NCBI GenBank assembly: GCA_017408885.1 | Contig: JAFQTT010000001.1 | Coordinates: 1 to 64,000, forward strand | DNA: 64,000 nucleotides | From: Methanocorpusculum sp. | GTDB taxonomy: Archaea > Halobacteriota > Methanomicrobia > Methanomicrobiales > Methanocorpusculaceae | Direction: 5' to 3' | In this document: piece after piece, positions 1-8,810 of the stretch | Position numbering within the stretch: position 1 is the stretch's first letter | How the letters are laid out: each line of letters opens with the position of its first letter | Translations under genes and position numbers: made by a program | Notes under the pieces: model-generated | The model's database searches: none | Told to the model about the DNA's origin: nothing | Seen by the model: the letters and a program-made list of their open reading frames with translations, nothing else

Positions 1-142
1 CGAGAATATTTTTAGTCAACAATATCAGTGAATTCAAACAAATTTCAGCAACTAAGAAAATCTTACAAAAATAGGAGTTAACCAAACGACCAAAACATTA
101 ATCAATGAATGTCTACAAATTGTATCCTCATACAAGAGGATT
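1..142 (+). repeat. Promoter-leader repeat, copy 1
   Basis: First of three ~140 bp copies (others at 3722-3864 and 14362-14493, in the opposite orientation). Read towards the flippase gene it has a conserved upstream box (AATATCAGTGAATTCA, 22-37), a TATA-like box (CTTACAAAAATA, 62-73), a strongly conserved stretch from about 88 to 124, and a palindrome TCCTCATACAAGAGGA at 125-140. The start codon of the flippase follows 56 nt later. Conservation and layout are seen directly; the role as promoter plus 5' leader is inference. The left end of the copy is at or just beyond the window edge. Confidence 0.75.
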
Positions 143-195
143 GCAATCCAGGATTTACATCCAAATCCTCGAAATAAGCAGAAGACACACAATCC

Positions 196-1731
196 ATGAC
201 CGCAGAATCTGTTGCCGACATACAATTCTCCAAGCGTTTCTCAGCAAACCTGATAACCAATGTAATATCACTTATTCTTTCAACACTTGTTGGTCTGCTC
301 CTGATTCCTTACTTCATTGACACGCTGGGTGAAGCTGCCTATGGATTGGTTCCACTTGCTACATCAATAACCACCTATGTCACTCTCCTCGTAGACTCGT
401 TAAATGCAGCAACCGGCAGATATCTGATGTTTGATCTGCGGTTGGCAAAAGTTGATGAGGCACGAGTTACCTTCAACACTGCTCTTGTTACCATTGTCGC
501 CTGTGTTCTCATTCTCCTGCCGGTTGTCCTGATAGTGGCAGTGTTTTCCCCACATATCTTCAATATCGGGGAGGTTGCAGCAAACGATGTGGTGATTCTT
601 TTTGCTCTGGTATTTGTATCTGCCCTTCTCAACATGATTAAGGCCAACTTTACCTTATCACTCACCTCCTACAATCGCCTTGATCTGAAAAACTATGTTG
701 CAATATTCCAGACTATACTGCAGATTGGTCTGATTGTTCTTTTCTTTACTCTCTCCACCCCGTCACTCCCGTACATAGGACTCGCCTATTTTACTGCTGC
801 ACTTGCCTCTCTTCTATTTGCTACAGTTCTTTCGAGAATATTCTGTAAAGAACTTACAATGGGAGTTCGGTATGTCTCAAAAGACCGGTTCAAAACCTTA
901 CTTTCAATGACCGTCTGGACGCTAGTAAAGTATTCCGGTGTTATTCTCAGGTCAAATATTGGACTAGTTATTGCAAACATTGTCTGCGGAGTAATTGTTG
1001 GAGCAGAGTATGCAATCATTGTTATGTGGCAGACACTGCTTGTTGCAATCATGGGAAGTCTGACCAGCATCTTCTATCCAAATGTTTACACCTATTGTGC
1101 AAAACATGATGACAAAGGGCTTCTCTCCTTCCTCTCACTTGCAACACGCAGTACTGCAGTTATCTCAGGACTCATCATCGGTCTTCTGACAGTTTACTCA
1201 TCAGAACTGCTTACCTTATGGGTTGGAGAAGAGTTTGCACATCTTGGCTTCCTTGCTATCCTCCTAGTCTTCCCCATTCTCTTCCGTTCATCGGCTGATA
1301 ACCTGAATTATGTCATGATTGCAAAACTGAAGTTCAGACAGAATGCAGTTATCTACCTTCTGGCAGGAATTCTTACTGCTGTATTCTCAGCCATTGGTGC
1401 ATACTTCTTTGGCATGCCGGGGTTAATTATTTCTGGCGGGTTGGTGATGATTCTTGTTGAGAGTTGGGGGATATTTGTGTATACTGCGTATCTGATGAAA
1501 CAGCGTGTGTCTTCCATGCTTTTTTATCTGGTACCTGGACTTCTTATGCTGGTGATTACGGTGGTTATTGGAGCAGTGGTGAAGGTGATGTGTAGCGGGG
1601 AGACAATTGTGTCACTTGTTGTTGGCGGAGGAATAATCGGGGTTTTAGCACTGCTTATCTGCAGTCGCCTTATCCTGAGTGGTGGAGATTGGAAAAATAT
1701 CCGCGCATGTATGCCGGGGTTGAAAAGATAG
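196..1731 (+). CDS. Polysaccharide flippase (Wzx/MATE-like)
   Basis: A 511-residue, very hydrophobic protein with about 12-14 predicted membrane spans spread over the whole length. The first lies near residues 15-40, after a short cytoplasmic start, and no soluble domain is present. This matches the polysaccharide-transporter (PST/MOP) flippase family in length and layout; such proteins move lipid-linked glycans across the cytoplasmic membrane. It stands downstream of promoter-leader copy 1 and converges on the membrane protein at 1814-3694, in a locus rich in glycosyltransferases, so a role in surface glycan or S-layer glycan export is likely. The exact substrate cannot be read from sequence. 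An overlapping reading frame starting at 105 is treated as leader sequence. Confidence 0.85.
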   Translation: MTAESVADIQFSKRFSANLITNVISLILSTLVGLLLIPYFIDTLGEAAYGLVPLATSITTYVTLLVDSLNAATGRYLMFDLRLAKVDEARVTFNTALVTIVACVLILLPVVLIVAVFSPHIFNIGEVAANDVVILFALVFVSALLNMIKANFTLSLTSYNRLDLKNYVAIFQTILQIGLIVLFFTLSTPSLPYIGLAYFTAALASLLFATVLSRIFCKELTMGVRYVSKDRFKTLLSMTVWTLVKYSGVILRSNIGLVIANIVCGVIVGAEYAIIVMWQTLLVAIMGSLTSIFYPNVYTYCAKHDDKGLLSFLSLATRSTAVISGLIIGLLTVYSSELLTLWVGEEFAHLGFLAILLVFPILFRSSADNLNYVMIAKLKFRQNAVIYLLAGILTAVFSAIGAYFFGMPGLIISGGLVMILVESWGIFVYTAYLMKQRVSSMLFYLVPGLLMLVITVVIGAVVKVMCSGETIVSLVVGGGIIGVLALLICSRLILSGGDWKNIRACMPGLKR

Positions 1732-1813
1732 TATCGAAGTAGCTGTTATATAAATAGAATGTATTATTTATGAGATTGCTGATTTCCAAGAACACGATGT
1801 TAAAAATATTAGA

Positions 1814-3694
1814 TTATACATGTATTAAATACACACTAAAATCTGGCCCCAAATCAATTACTTTTTCTACCGAATTGTCGAATCTAAGATGATGAGATGA
1901 CACAGACGAAAAACCTTTGAGTTCATTCTTAATAATATTTATCACATCGAACTCAAGATTTGGAGGATAATACAATAAATAAGTATCTTTGTTGAAATAA
2001 TCTGATGATGGTGAGGCATAATTTACATTAAAATTATCAGGTATTCGAAATGTTTTTGATGAAGTCCCTATCACATTCTCTGCTGAGAAATAAGAACCCC
2101 ATATTGCTTTTCCATAACGATTTATGTGGTCACGCGTTCGTGTCTCACTTATCCCATTGCTTGGATCCTGTACTGTGAAAAATACTTCCATTCCATGCAT
2201 ATCACTATATGTAATATGGAAACCTGGAGTCTTAGCTAGATATGGAGAATTATATGTGCTAACCAATGAGAAACAAACAATTAATATTATCAACAGAATT
2301 GAGACTATCTTTATTACTTTTTGTTTATTACCTATAATCATTGGTTTGATGGCCGCCAAACATCCAATCACTAGTATACAAAAGATAAGTTGATATTTGA
2401 ATACACGATAAATAAACATCCCAATGTCATTTCCAGTGATAATATACCAGACACAAACAATACCAATTCCAATGAAGAGGGTTGCAAGAACGGCGTACTT
2501 GAAATTCCATGATGAGATTCTTTTTACTTTGATTAACTGATAGAACAAAAGCAATATTGAACAAACACTAATAATTATAAGTTGTCCAAAATTCATCATT
2601 GCCAGAACTATCGTCTCAAACAACGGATAATCATTAAGTTTCCCTAATGGGGATTTTGTACTTACACTCCCACTCTCGCCAAAAAGGAGATTGAAATAGT
2701 CAAGTACTTGTTCTGAGAAGATACCAGTATAAGTAATCAGAAAAATCGCACCAAGCACCAGCACAGTTATGATAACAATAAGCCCCTTATAATTCAATTC
2801 CCTCAATACCCCACGCTGGAACGGCCAGAACAGAATAAAGAAGAGTGCAAGCATTAAAGTAATCCCGCCAAACACGATTGCCTCAGAGTGAATATACCAC
2901 AATCCAATTGACAGAATACATGCAACAATCAGAAACTGATTCTGTCCTAAGGTCTTCGTTGCTACACAATATGCACAGAAGAATAGCATTGGAAGAAGTG
3001 CCCATCCTATGGTTGATGGCATAAATATCTCCTGTGTGAAGAAATTGCCCAGAATCGGTATGATAGACAGGGCTGTGATTACTACCACCTGTGTATAATT
3101 CGTGCAAAATCTTCTAGAAAGACAGAACATTCCAAGAACAAATAAAAGTACTGTCCATTGAATTGCACAGAGAATAATCTGATTCACTGCAACTCCGCTC
3201 AAGAGGTTCAACATGGATACTTCCACCATTGATGCTGGATAGTGGTTAATCATCAATGATGCAGATCCATTCAGAATATCAATGACAGTCCCCATATGCG
3301 TGAAAATGTCCCCTCCTGTATTGCAGTAGTACCCACGTATCAGTGGGAGAGAAAGAAGGAGAAGAGTTCCACACAGTGCAATAGTCAATATATAATTAAT
3401 ATGCTGTTTTCTGAAATTCAGTCCAAAGGTTTTGTTTGCGGTAAGCAGCAGATAGAGGAAGGGAAAGAGATAGAGAAGGCCAAAAAGAATCCAGAGAATG
3501 AAGGGATATTCGTGGTAAATGGATACTTCATATCCTGTCGCCGGAGCAATGACTGCAAGAATCATGACAATTCCCAATAGACATAATGTTGGGATAAGCA
3601 GAGCTATCCTCATTGGAATCTCTGATGAAAAATACTCTGATACATGCATTTTTGTCATTATTGGGGTTTGGATTTCAACAAAGAATACTACCAT
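1814..3694 (-). CDS. Multi-span membrane protein, GT-C-like
   Basis: A 626-residue protein with roughly 12 hydrophobic segments followed by a C-terminal soluble part of about 150 residues. The first large loop carries an acidic motif (NTGGDIFTHMG, near residue 125), as seen in many GT-C glycosyltransferases that use polyprenyl-phosphate sugars. It has the same overall plan as the protein at 4008-5939, which carries a comparable GD....H loop. I infer a membrane glycosyltransferase or oligosaccharide-processing enzyme; family membership needs a profile search. Promoter-leader copy 2 lies just upstream. Start choice is uncertain: methionines at residues 13, 16 and 28 precede the first membrane span. 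Confidence 0.65.
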   Translation of the reverse strand: MVVFFVEIQTPIMTKMHVSEYFSSEIPMRIALLIPTLCLLGIVMILAVIAPATGYEVSIYHEYPFILWILFGLLYLFPFLYLLLTANKTFGLNFRKQHINYILTIALCGTLLLLSLPLIRGYYCNTGGDIFTHMGTVIDILNGSASLMINHYPASMVEVSMLNLLSGVAVNQIILCAIQWTVLLFVLGMFCLSRRFCTNYTQVVVITALSIIPILGNFFTQEIFMPSTIGWALLPMLFFCAYCVATKTLGQNQFLIVACILSIGLWYIHSEAIVFGGITLMLALFFILFWPFQRGVLRELNYKGLIVIITVLVLGAIFLITYTGIFSEQVLDYFNLLFGESGSVSTKSPLGKLNDYPLFETIVLAMMNFGQLIIISVCSILLLFYQLIKVKRISSWNFKYAVLATLFIGIGIVCVWYIITGNDIGMFIYRVFKYQLIFCILVIGCLAAIKPMIIGNKQKVIKIVSILLIILIVCFSLVSTYNSPYLAKTPGFHITYSDMHGMEVFFTVQDPSNGISETRTRDHINRYGKAIWGSYFSAENVIGTSSKTFRIPDNFNVNYASPSSDYFNKDTYLLYYPPNLEFDVINIIKNELKGFSSVSSHHLRFDNSVEKVIDLGPDFSVYLIHV

Positions 3695-4007
3695 ATGAGT
3701 TAATTATTATGGTGTGTGATGAGAATCCTATTATATGAGGATACAATATGTAGACATTCATTGATTAATGTTTTGGTCTACCAGTTAATTCCTATTTTTG
3801 TAAGATATTGTTCGTGACTAAAAAATGGCTGAATTCATTGATATTGTTGATTAAAACTATTCTCACTCACTGATAAAATCTGCCAAATTTTGAATACTCA
3901 TATAATAGGAACTGAGTGAGCCATTCTATCCTAGTAATCATTTTGAATGGATAGTCATCTCAGAGATTACATTTTCCGGATATACAAAACAGAAGAAGAA
4001 AATCGTT
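3695..4007. promoter_or_regulatory. Divergent intergenic region with promoter copy 2
   Basis: 313 bp between two divergent membrane-protein genes. The left 60% is promoter-leader copy 2. Beyond it lies a further inverted repeat (CTCACTCAC near 3863 against GTGAG... near 3915: ACTGAGTGAG). No gene is supported in this stretch. A second promoter serving the rightward gene must lie here, but I cannot point to one convincing box. Confidence 0.5.
3722..3864 (-). repeat. Promoter-leader repeat, copy 2
   Basis: Inverted relative to copy 1. Read on the minus strand towards 3694 it shows the same order of elements: the box AATATCAATGAATTCA, the TATA-like CTTACAAAAATA (3793-3804), the conserved AATGAATGTCTACA segment near 3748-3762, and the palindrome TCCTCATATAATAGGA at 3726-3741. 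The gene served is the membrane protein that starts at 3694 or slightly downstream. Confidence 0.75.
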
Positions 4008-5939
4008 ATGTTTGATAAACAGGTAGATTTACTGCATAAAATACTGTATCGGTTACCAGAACTCCTTCTTGTAGCCGTGGCTTTGGTAATTGCCATTTTT
4101 GCAGCTATGGTACGTTTAATGCAGTATCTTGATTATGCAGTAATTATTTTTGGTTCCGTTATCCTCTCCTCCCTTTTCCTTATGTGGATTCGGAAAACCA
4201 AAGGCGAGGTTGAAATACAAGAGGATTTGTTAATTTCATTCAACCAGAAACGACTCACTATTATATTCGTCATATTTTCCTGTATTCTCCTTACAGCAAA
4301 CCTCTTGGTAGATGGTAGGCCATTCTACCTGTTAATTCTGCATGGTATCTTATATGAGATTATTATCTTCCAGATATTCTCCAAAGAATGCAAGTCAACA
4401 GTAATTCTGATAGAATTAATGGTAACGACAGCTTTCCTGTTAATTCCACAGATGTTTGGTGTTGCCTTCTACTACGGTTGTGGAGATGTTCTTCCGCATA
4501 CGCGGTGGACATATATTATATCTGAGACAGGGAATATCAGTGAATTGCTTGGACCTTATTCATCCTATTTCACCTATCATGTTCTATCTTCCATCTTATC
4601 TCAGATAAGTATTGTAGCAGAGAACCAGGCAATTTATTCAGTTTCAATAGCCGCATTTCTTATTGCTGTTGTGTTTGTCTATTATCTGTTCAAATATATT
4701 ACCAAGACAACATATACCCCATTATTTGGAGTATTCATTTACATTACCTATCACTATATCTTATCAAATTTCTTAACTCCCGCACCAAGAATCATGGCGT
4801 CAGTTGGATTTGTAATCCTCCTTTATCTTCTCTTCAAGAAATTTAAGACACCTATTGTACCAGTGACTCTGGGCGTTATTATCTCAATTTATGTTATTCT
4901 GACCCATCACGCACAAACACCGGTTTTTCTCTTTGTTCTGGCACTACTTTGTGCAGGTTCAATATTATATCAGGAAAGGATATTTAATGGAAATAAAGTA
5001 ATTTACCTAACTTACTTAACATCTGTTATAATCTATTTCCTCTACACATACATTGATAATATTATCTATATTATTAACGAAATGGTAACTCCATATCTTC
5101 AGTCTGGTGAGGTTGAAGTTGATTTCCTGGTGACTGCAAACCCTGACATCTCACTCATTTTCCTTCAGCCAGTCTTTCAAAATGTATTTGTCATATTCCT
5201 TGGACTTCTGGGACTGTATCTGTTAGTAACCAACACACCACATAATTCTCAGTTAATTACTATTATTCCATTTTCTATTGTTGCTTTCCTGTTTGTTCCA
5301 ACAATGATTGAAGCAATTCCGGGAATGAGTGGGCTTAGTATCTACCGATGGAGAATGGTCCTTATTATTCTCTTTGCTCTGCTCATGGCGTTGGGTATCA
5401 CCTATCTAATCTCAACTCTAGCAAAAAGGAGTAGTAATTACAAAAAAATGGGTACATGGATAGCAACAGGAATCTGCACGGTCATTGTTATTACATCTCC
5501 TTTACTCCTAAACACAATGGATCAGGAAATCCAGTATTCTGATGCCTTCACTCCAAAGGAGTACTTCTATTTCGATAGTGATATTGCATTATTTAACTAT
5601 ATGAGTAAAAATATTGCATCTGATTCAAAAATCTATTCTGACAGAGAGCACACTAAATGGGCATATCATGGTGGTTCGTCATCAATCTATTTCTCTTATT
5701 ACCAATTCAGATACAGCATGATGGAGATGTTTACCGAACCAGAATCAACACTAAATACTGATTATCTGATTTATCCAAAAGAGCGGTTCTACCGTGTTGG
5801 ATTGTGGATATCAACTGGTCCTAAGACACGTGAACTTGTTGAGGCTACCGACGCGAATGTCAATGTCTTAAATCAGAATATCTATAGTTATTCATCAGTA
5901 TATAATAATGGAGAGAGTATAAATCTCATTCCAAACTAA
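4008..5939 (+). CDS. Multi-span membrane protein, GT-C-like
   Basis: A 643-residue protein with about 12-13 hydrophobic segments and a soluble C-terminal tail of about 110 residues (from about residue 520). A loop with GCGDVLPHTRW (near residue 160) resembles the acidic loop of the neighbouring membrane protein at 1814-3694, so the two look like distant paralogues pointing away from each other. A membrane-bound glycosyltransferase or glycan-modifying role is inferred from the layout and from the glycan locus around it. I recognise no named family with certainty. Confidence 0.65.
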   Translation: MFDKQVDLLHKILYRLPELLLVAVALVIAIFAAMVRLMQYLDYAVIIFGSVILSSLFLMWIRKTKGEVEIQEDLLISFNQKRLTIIFVIFSCILLTANLLVDGRPFYLLILHGILYEIIIFQIFSKECKSTVILIELMVTTAFLLIPQMFGVAFYYGCGDVLPHTRWTYIISETGNISELLGPYSSYFTYHVLSSILSQISIVAENQAIYSVSIAAFLIAVVFVYYLFKYITKTTYTPLFGVFIYITYHYILSNFLTPAPRIMASVGFVILLYLLFKKFKTPIVPVTLGVIISIYVILTHHAQTPVFLFVLALLCAGSILYQERIFNGNKVIYLTYLTSVIIYFLYTYIDNIIYIINEMVTPYLQSGEVEVDFLVTANPDISLIFLQPVFQNVFVIFLGLLGLYLLVTNTPHNSQLITIIPFSIVAFLFVPTMIEAIPGMSGLSIYRWRMVLIILFALLMALGITYLISTLAKRSSNYKKMGTWIATGICTVIVITSPLLLNTMDQEIQYSDAFTPKEYFYFDSDIALFNYMSKNIASDSKIYSDREHTKWAYHGGSSSIYFSYYQFRYSMMEMFTEPESTLNTDYLIYPKERFYRVGLWISTGPKTRELVEATDANVNVLNQNIYSYSSVYNNGESINLIPN

Positions 5940-6016
5940 AAATTAACTCTGATACAAATTAGGACAACAGATTTTCCTTCTTGATAAGAGTTTGAAGATT
6001 TCTGAGAGTGGTATGA

Positions 6017-7012
6017 TTACTCATCAGAATAATACTCCTTATACCACTCCACAAACTTTCCTAACCCTTTTTCAATATTCGTCTCCGGCTTGAATCCAAA
6101 GTCCGCGATTAAATCATCCACATCCGCATAGGTCTGGTAGACATCTCCTGGTTGCATCGGTAGAAACTCCTTCTTTGCCTCGCGACCGAGACACTTCTCC
6201 AGAACCTCGATGAAGTACATCAGTTTTTCAGGCTTGTTATTTCCAATGTTGTACACTTTATGCCTGTCTCCTGCGTCATCAGCTTTCGGCGGATGCTCTA
6301 AGAGATTTACAATGCCCTGCACAATATCATCAACATAGGTGAAGTCGCGATACATATCCCCGTTGTTGAAAATCTTAATAGTCTCACCTTTCATGATTTT
6401 ATCAGTGAAACTGAAGTATGCCATGTCCGGACGTCCATACGGTCCATAAACGGTAAAGAATCGAAGACCAGTTGCCGGAATTCCGTAGAGATGGCTGTAT
6501 GTATATGCCATCAGTTCATTCGTCTTCTTTGTTGCCGCATACAGACTAATCGGCTTACTGACATCATCAGTAGTTGAAAACGGAGTCTTCTCCTGATTTC
6601 CGTAAACCGAAGATGAAGATGCATAGACCAGATGTTTTACCAGATGGTGACGGCATGCTTCCAGGATGTTGAAGAAGCCAACAACATTGCTTTCAATATA
6701 CACCTGCGGATTCTCAATCGAGTAGCGAACACCTGCCTGTGCTGCGAGGTTCACTACAATATCAGGATGATACTCGTCGAATATTGCATTAACTGCATCA
6801 CGGTCTGCCAAATCGCCTTTGATGAAGGTGAAGTCAGTATACTGATTCAGAATATCAAGACGAGCATGCTTCAGTGACGGGTCATAGTATGAATTGATAT
6901 TGTCAAAGCCGATGATACGGATACCGGATTCCAGAAGACGTTTGGACAAATGGAAGCCAATGAATCCTGCAGCACCGGTGACGAGAATGGTTTTGGACGG
7001 CTGAGTAGACAT
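6017..7012 (-). CDS. NAD-dependent epimerase, probable UDP-glucuronate 4-epimerase
   Basis: Short-chain dehydrogenase/epimerase fold. The N-terminal NAD motif is GAAGFIGFH and the catalytic motif is YAATKKTNE (YxxxK); SSSVYG and RFFTVYGPYGRPDMA are typical of the UDP-glucuronate 4-epimerase branch. About 331 residues from the preferred start at 7012 (MSTQPSKTILVTG); an in-frame ATG at 7042 would add ten residues that do not fit the family. The product would be UDP-galacturonate. It fits with GalU and UDP-glucose dehydrogenase just to the right, which supply its substrate. Discrimination from other UDP-sugar epimerases is by motif only. Confidence 0.85.
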   Translation of the reverse strand: MSTQPSKTILVTGAAGFIGFHLSKRLLESGIRIIGFDNINSYYDPSLKHARLDILNQYTDFTFIKGDLADRDAVNAIFDEYHPDIVVNLAAQAGVRYSIENPQVYIESNVVGFFNILEACRHHLVKHLVYASSSSVYGNQEKTPFSTTDDVSKPISLYAATKKTNELMAYTYSHLYGIPATGLRFFTVYGPYGRPDMAYFSFTDKIMKGETIKIFNNGDMYRDFTYVDDIVQGIVNLLEHPPKADDAGDRHKVYNIGNNKPEKLMYFIEVLEKCLGREAKKEFLPMQPGDVYQTYADVDDLIADFGFKPETNIEKGLGKFVEWYKEYYSDE

Positions 7013-7042
7013 GTTATAGATAGTATGTGTTCTCAGAGACAA

Positions 7043-7536
7043 AATAGATTATGTGCAGGTGGGGAAAGGAATTCCTGTGCCTTTGTTCAGAAACTACATT
7101 CTAACTGTTTCCCATTTTGTCGTTACTCGGGAAAAACGCAGACCACACAGACATGCAACGCATCGCTCTCGCCTTCGGCGAGCTGCTACCGCAGCCGCTT
7201 GGGCGTTGCTGTATGTAAGCTATACACAGATAGAACGTGGTTTAGCATTAATACTGTATTGGTATTAAATAATCTGTATGCGCAACGCCCAAGCGGCTGC
7301 GGCAGCAGCTCGCCGAAGGCGAGAGCGACGCGTTGCATGTCTGTGTGGTCTGTGTTTATCCAAATGATGCTGAGTGCAAATTGTAAATACTACCTCTTGT
7401 ACCAATATCAAAAATATTTGCTGAAACTTCCCACATCCTATCTCATATTTCCATCAATCCTCTTCAACCTCACCAACACACTAAATACACACCACACCCA
7501 ATATAACACTACTATTACCAGTAGGAAACCATTATC
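7043..7536. other. Gene-free stretch with a long inverted repeat
   Basis: About 490 bp between divergent genes. The centre is a large GC-rich inverted repeat (separate entry); the flanks are AT-rich. Open frames crossing it are by-products of the GC-rich arms and show no family resemblance. The right flank (about 7440-7536) must hold the promoter of the UDP-glucose dehydrogenase gene. Confidence 0.5.
7135..7357. repeat. Long inverted repeat, about 70 bp arms
   Basis: The left arm 7135-7207 and the right arm 7281-7357 are near-perfect reverse complements, including ACCACACAGACATGCAACGC against GCGTTGCATGTCTGTGTGGT, with about 70 bp of AT-rich loop. The arms are far richer in G+C than the surrounding intergenic DNA. 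No transposase is present. It could be a MITE-like element or a non-coding RNA with a long stem. Confidence 0.8.
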
Positions 7537-8805
7537 ATGAACGTAACTATCATCGGCGGAGGGTATGTCGGCCTTGTTACCGGAGCATGCCTCTCCACTC
7601 TCAACCATAATGTCACCATTGTGGAAATCTTCCCGGAGAAAGTCGAAGCAATCAACAGTGCCGTCCCGCCAATCTACGAGGAAGGATTAGAAGACATCCT
7701 GAAAGCCCGCGTGGGAAAGAATCTGACAGCGTCAACTACGTATGAATCCGTCCAGACTGCAGATGCAGTATTCATCGCTGTCGGCACTCCGCCGAATCCG
7801 GACGGTTCTGCCAACCTCACCTACATCAGACAGGCCGCGGAAAACATCGCAGAAGAACTCGCCAAAGCACACACCGAGTACCCGGTTGTTGTCGTGAAAA
7901 GCACAGTGCCGCCGGGAACGACCAAAAATGTGGTCTGCAAAACCATCCGCGAAAAACTCCCGGACCTCAAATTCGGTTGCTGCATGAATCCAGAGTTCTT
8001 GCGTGAAGGAAGAGCCGTATTCGACTTCATGAACCCGGATAGAATCGTGATTGGAACTGCTGACGCCCGTGCCGCGGATGTGATGCACAGCCTCTACGCC
8101 GGAATCGAAGCCCCCATCCTCGATGTCGAACCGACCGCTGCCGAGATGATCAAGTACACCTCCAACGCACTCCTTGCCGCAAAAATTTCCTTTGCCAACG
8201 AGATTGGAAACCTCTGCAAGAAGTTAGGTGTTGATGTCTACGAAGTCATGAAAGGAGTCGGCATGGATTCTCGTGTTTCGCCAAAGTTCCTGAACGCAGG
8301 AGCAGGATTTGGCGGAAGCTGTTTCCCGAAGGATGTCTCCGCATTGGCTGACATCATCAGAAAGGAGAACCTGGAGCCGGTGTTCCTGGATGCCGTCCTC
8401 AAAGTAAACGACCTCCAGCCGCTCAGAATGATTTCCCTCCTGGAAGAAAAGATTGGAGAACTTACCGGAAAACGTATTGCTGTCCTTGGTCTTGCCTTCA
8501 AAGATAATACTGATGATATCCGTGAGTCTCGCAGTATCCCGGTCATTGAAAAACTGCTTGCAGCAGGGGCAAAACCGGTCTGCTATGACCCGATGGCATC
8601 AGATGCCATGCAAAAGCTCCTGCCAAATGCAGAATACGTTGCAACTGCTGCATCTGCGCTTATTGAAGCAGACGGCTGCCTCGTGATGACTGAGTGGCCG
8701 GAGTTTACCAAACTCGACAAAGAGTTTGACCTGATGAAAACTCGTGCAATTATTGACGGAAGACACATCCTCTCCATTCCGGATGCGGAAGGAATCTGCT
8801 GGTGA
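7537..8805 (+). CDS. ugd: UDP-glucose 6-dehydrogenase
   Basis: A 422-residue nucleotide-sugar dehydrogenase that oxidises UDP-glucose to UDP-glucuronate with NAD+. Visible motifs are the N-terminal Rossmann GGGYVGLVTG (residues 6-15), GTPPNPDG, STVPPGT, NPEFLREGRAVFDF and the active-site GFGGSCFPKD with the catalytic cysteine. The LREG and GGSCFPKD forms point to the UDP-glucose rather than the UDP-ManNAc branch. The stop overlaps the region of the galU start, so the two form a translationally coupled pair making UDP-glucuronate from glucose-1-phosphate. The epimerase on the opposite strand would act next. Confidence 0.93.
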   Translation: MNVTIIGGGYVGLVTGACLSTLNHNVTIVEIFPEKVEAINSAVPPIYEEGLEDILKARVGKNLTASTTYESVQTADAVFIAVGTPPNPDGSANLTYIRQAAENIAEELAKAHTEYPVVVVKSTVPPGTTKNVVCKTIREKLPDLKFGCCMNPEFLREGRAVFDFMNPDRIVIGTADARAADVMHSLYAGIEAPILDVEPTAAEMIKYTSNALLAAKISFANEIGNLCKKLGVDVYEVMKGVGMDSRVSPKFLNAGAGFGGSCFPKDVSALADIIRKENLEPVFLDAVLKVNDLQPLRMISLLEEKIGELTGKRIAVLGLAFKDNTDDIRESRSIPVIEKLLAAGAKPVCYDPMASDAMQKLLPNAEYVATAASALIEADGCLVMTEWPEFTKLDKEFDLMKTRAIIDGRHILSIPDAEGICW

Positions 8806-8810
8806 GTTCC

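Noticed and set aside
7135-7357. CRISPR-like repeat
   Set aside because: Only a single inverted pair, with no regular direct repeats or spacers. No CRISPR array or cas gene was found in the window.
6950-7540. 196-residue open frame across the epimerase start and the inverted repeat
   Set aside because: Half of it overlaps the start of the epimerase on the other strand, the rest is read through the inverted-repeat arms; no family pattern.
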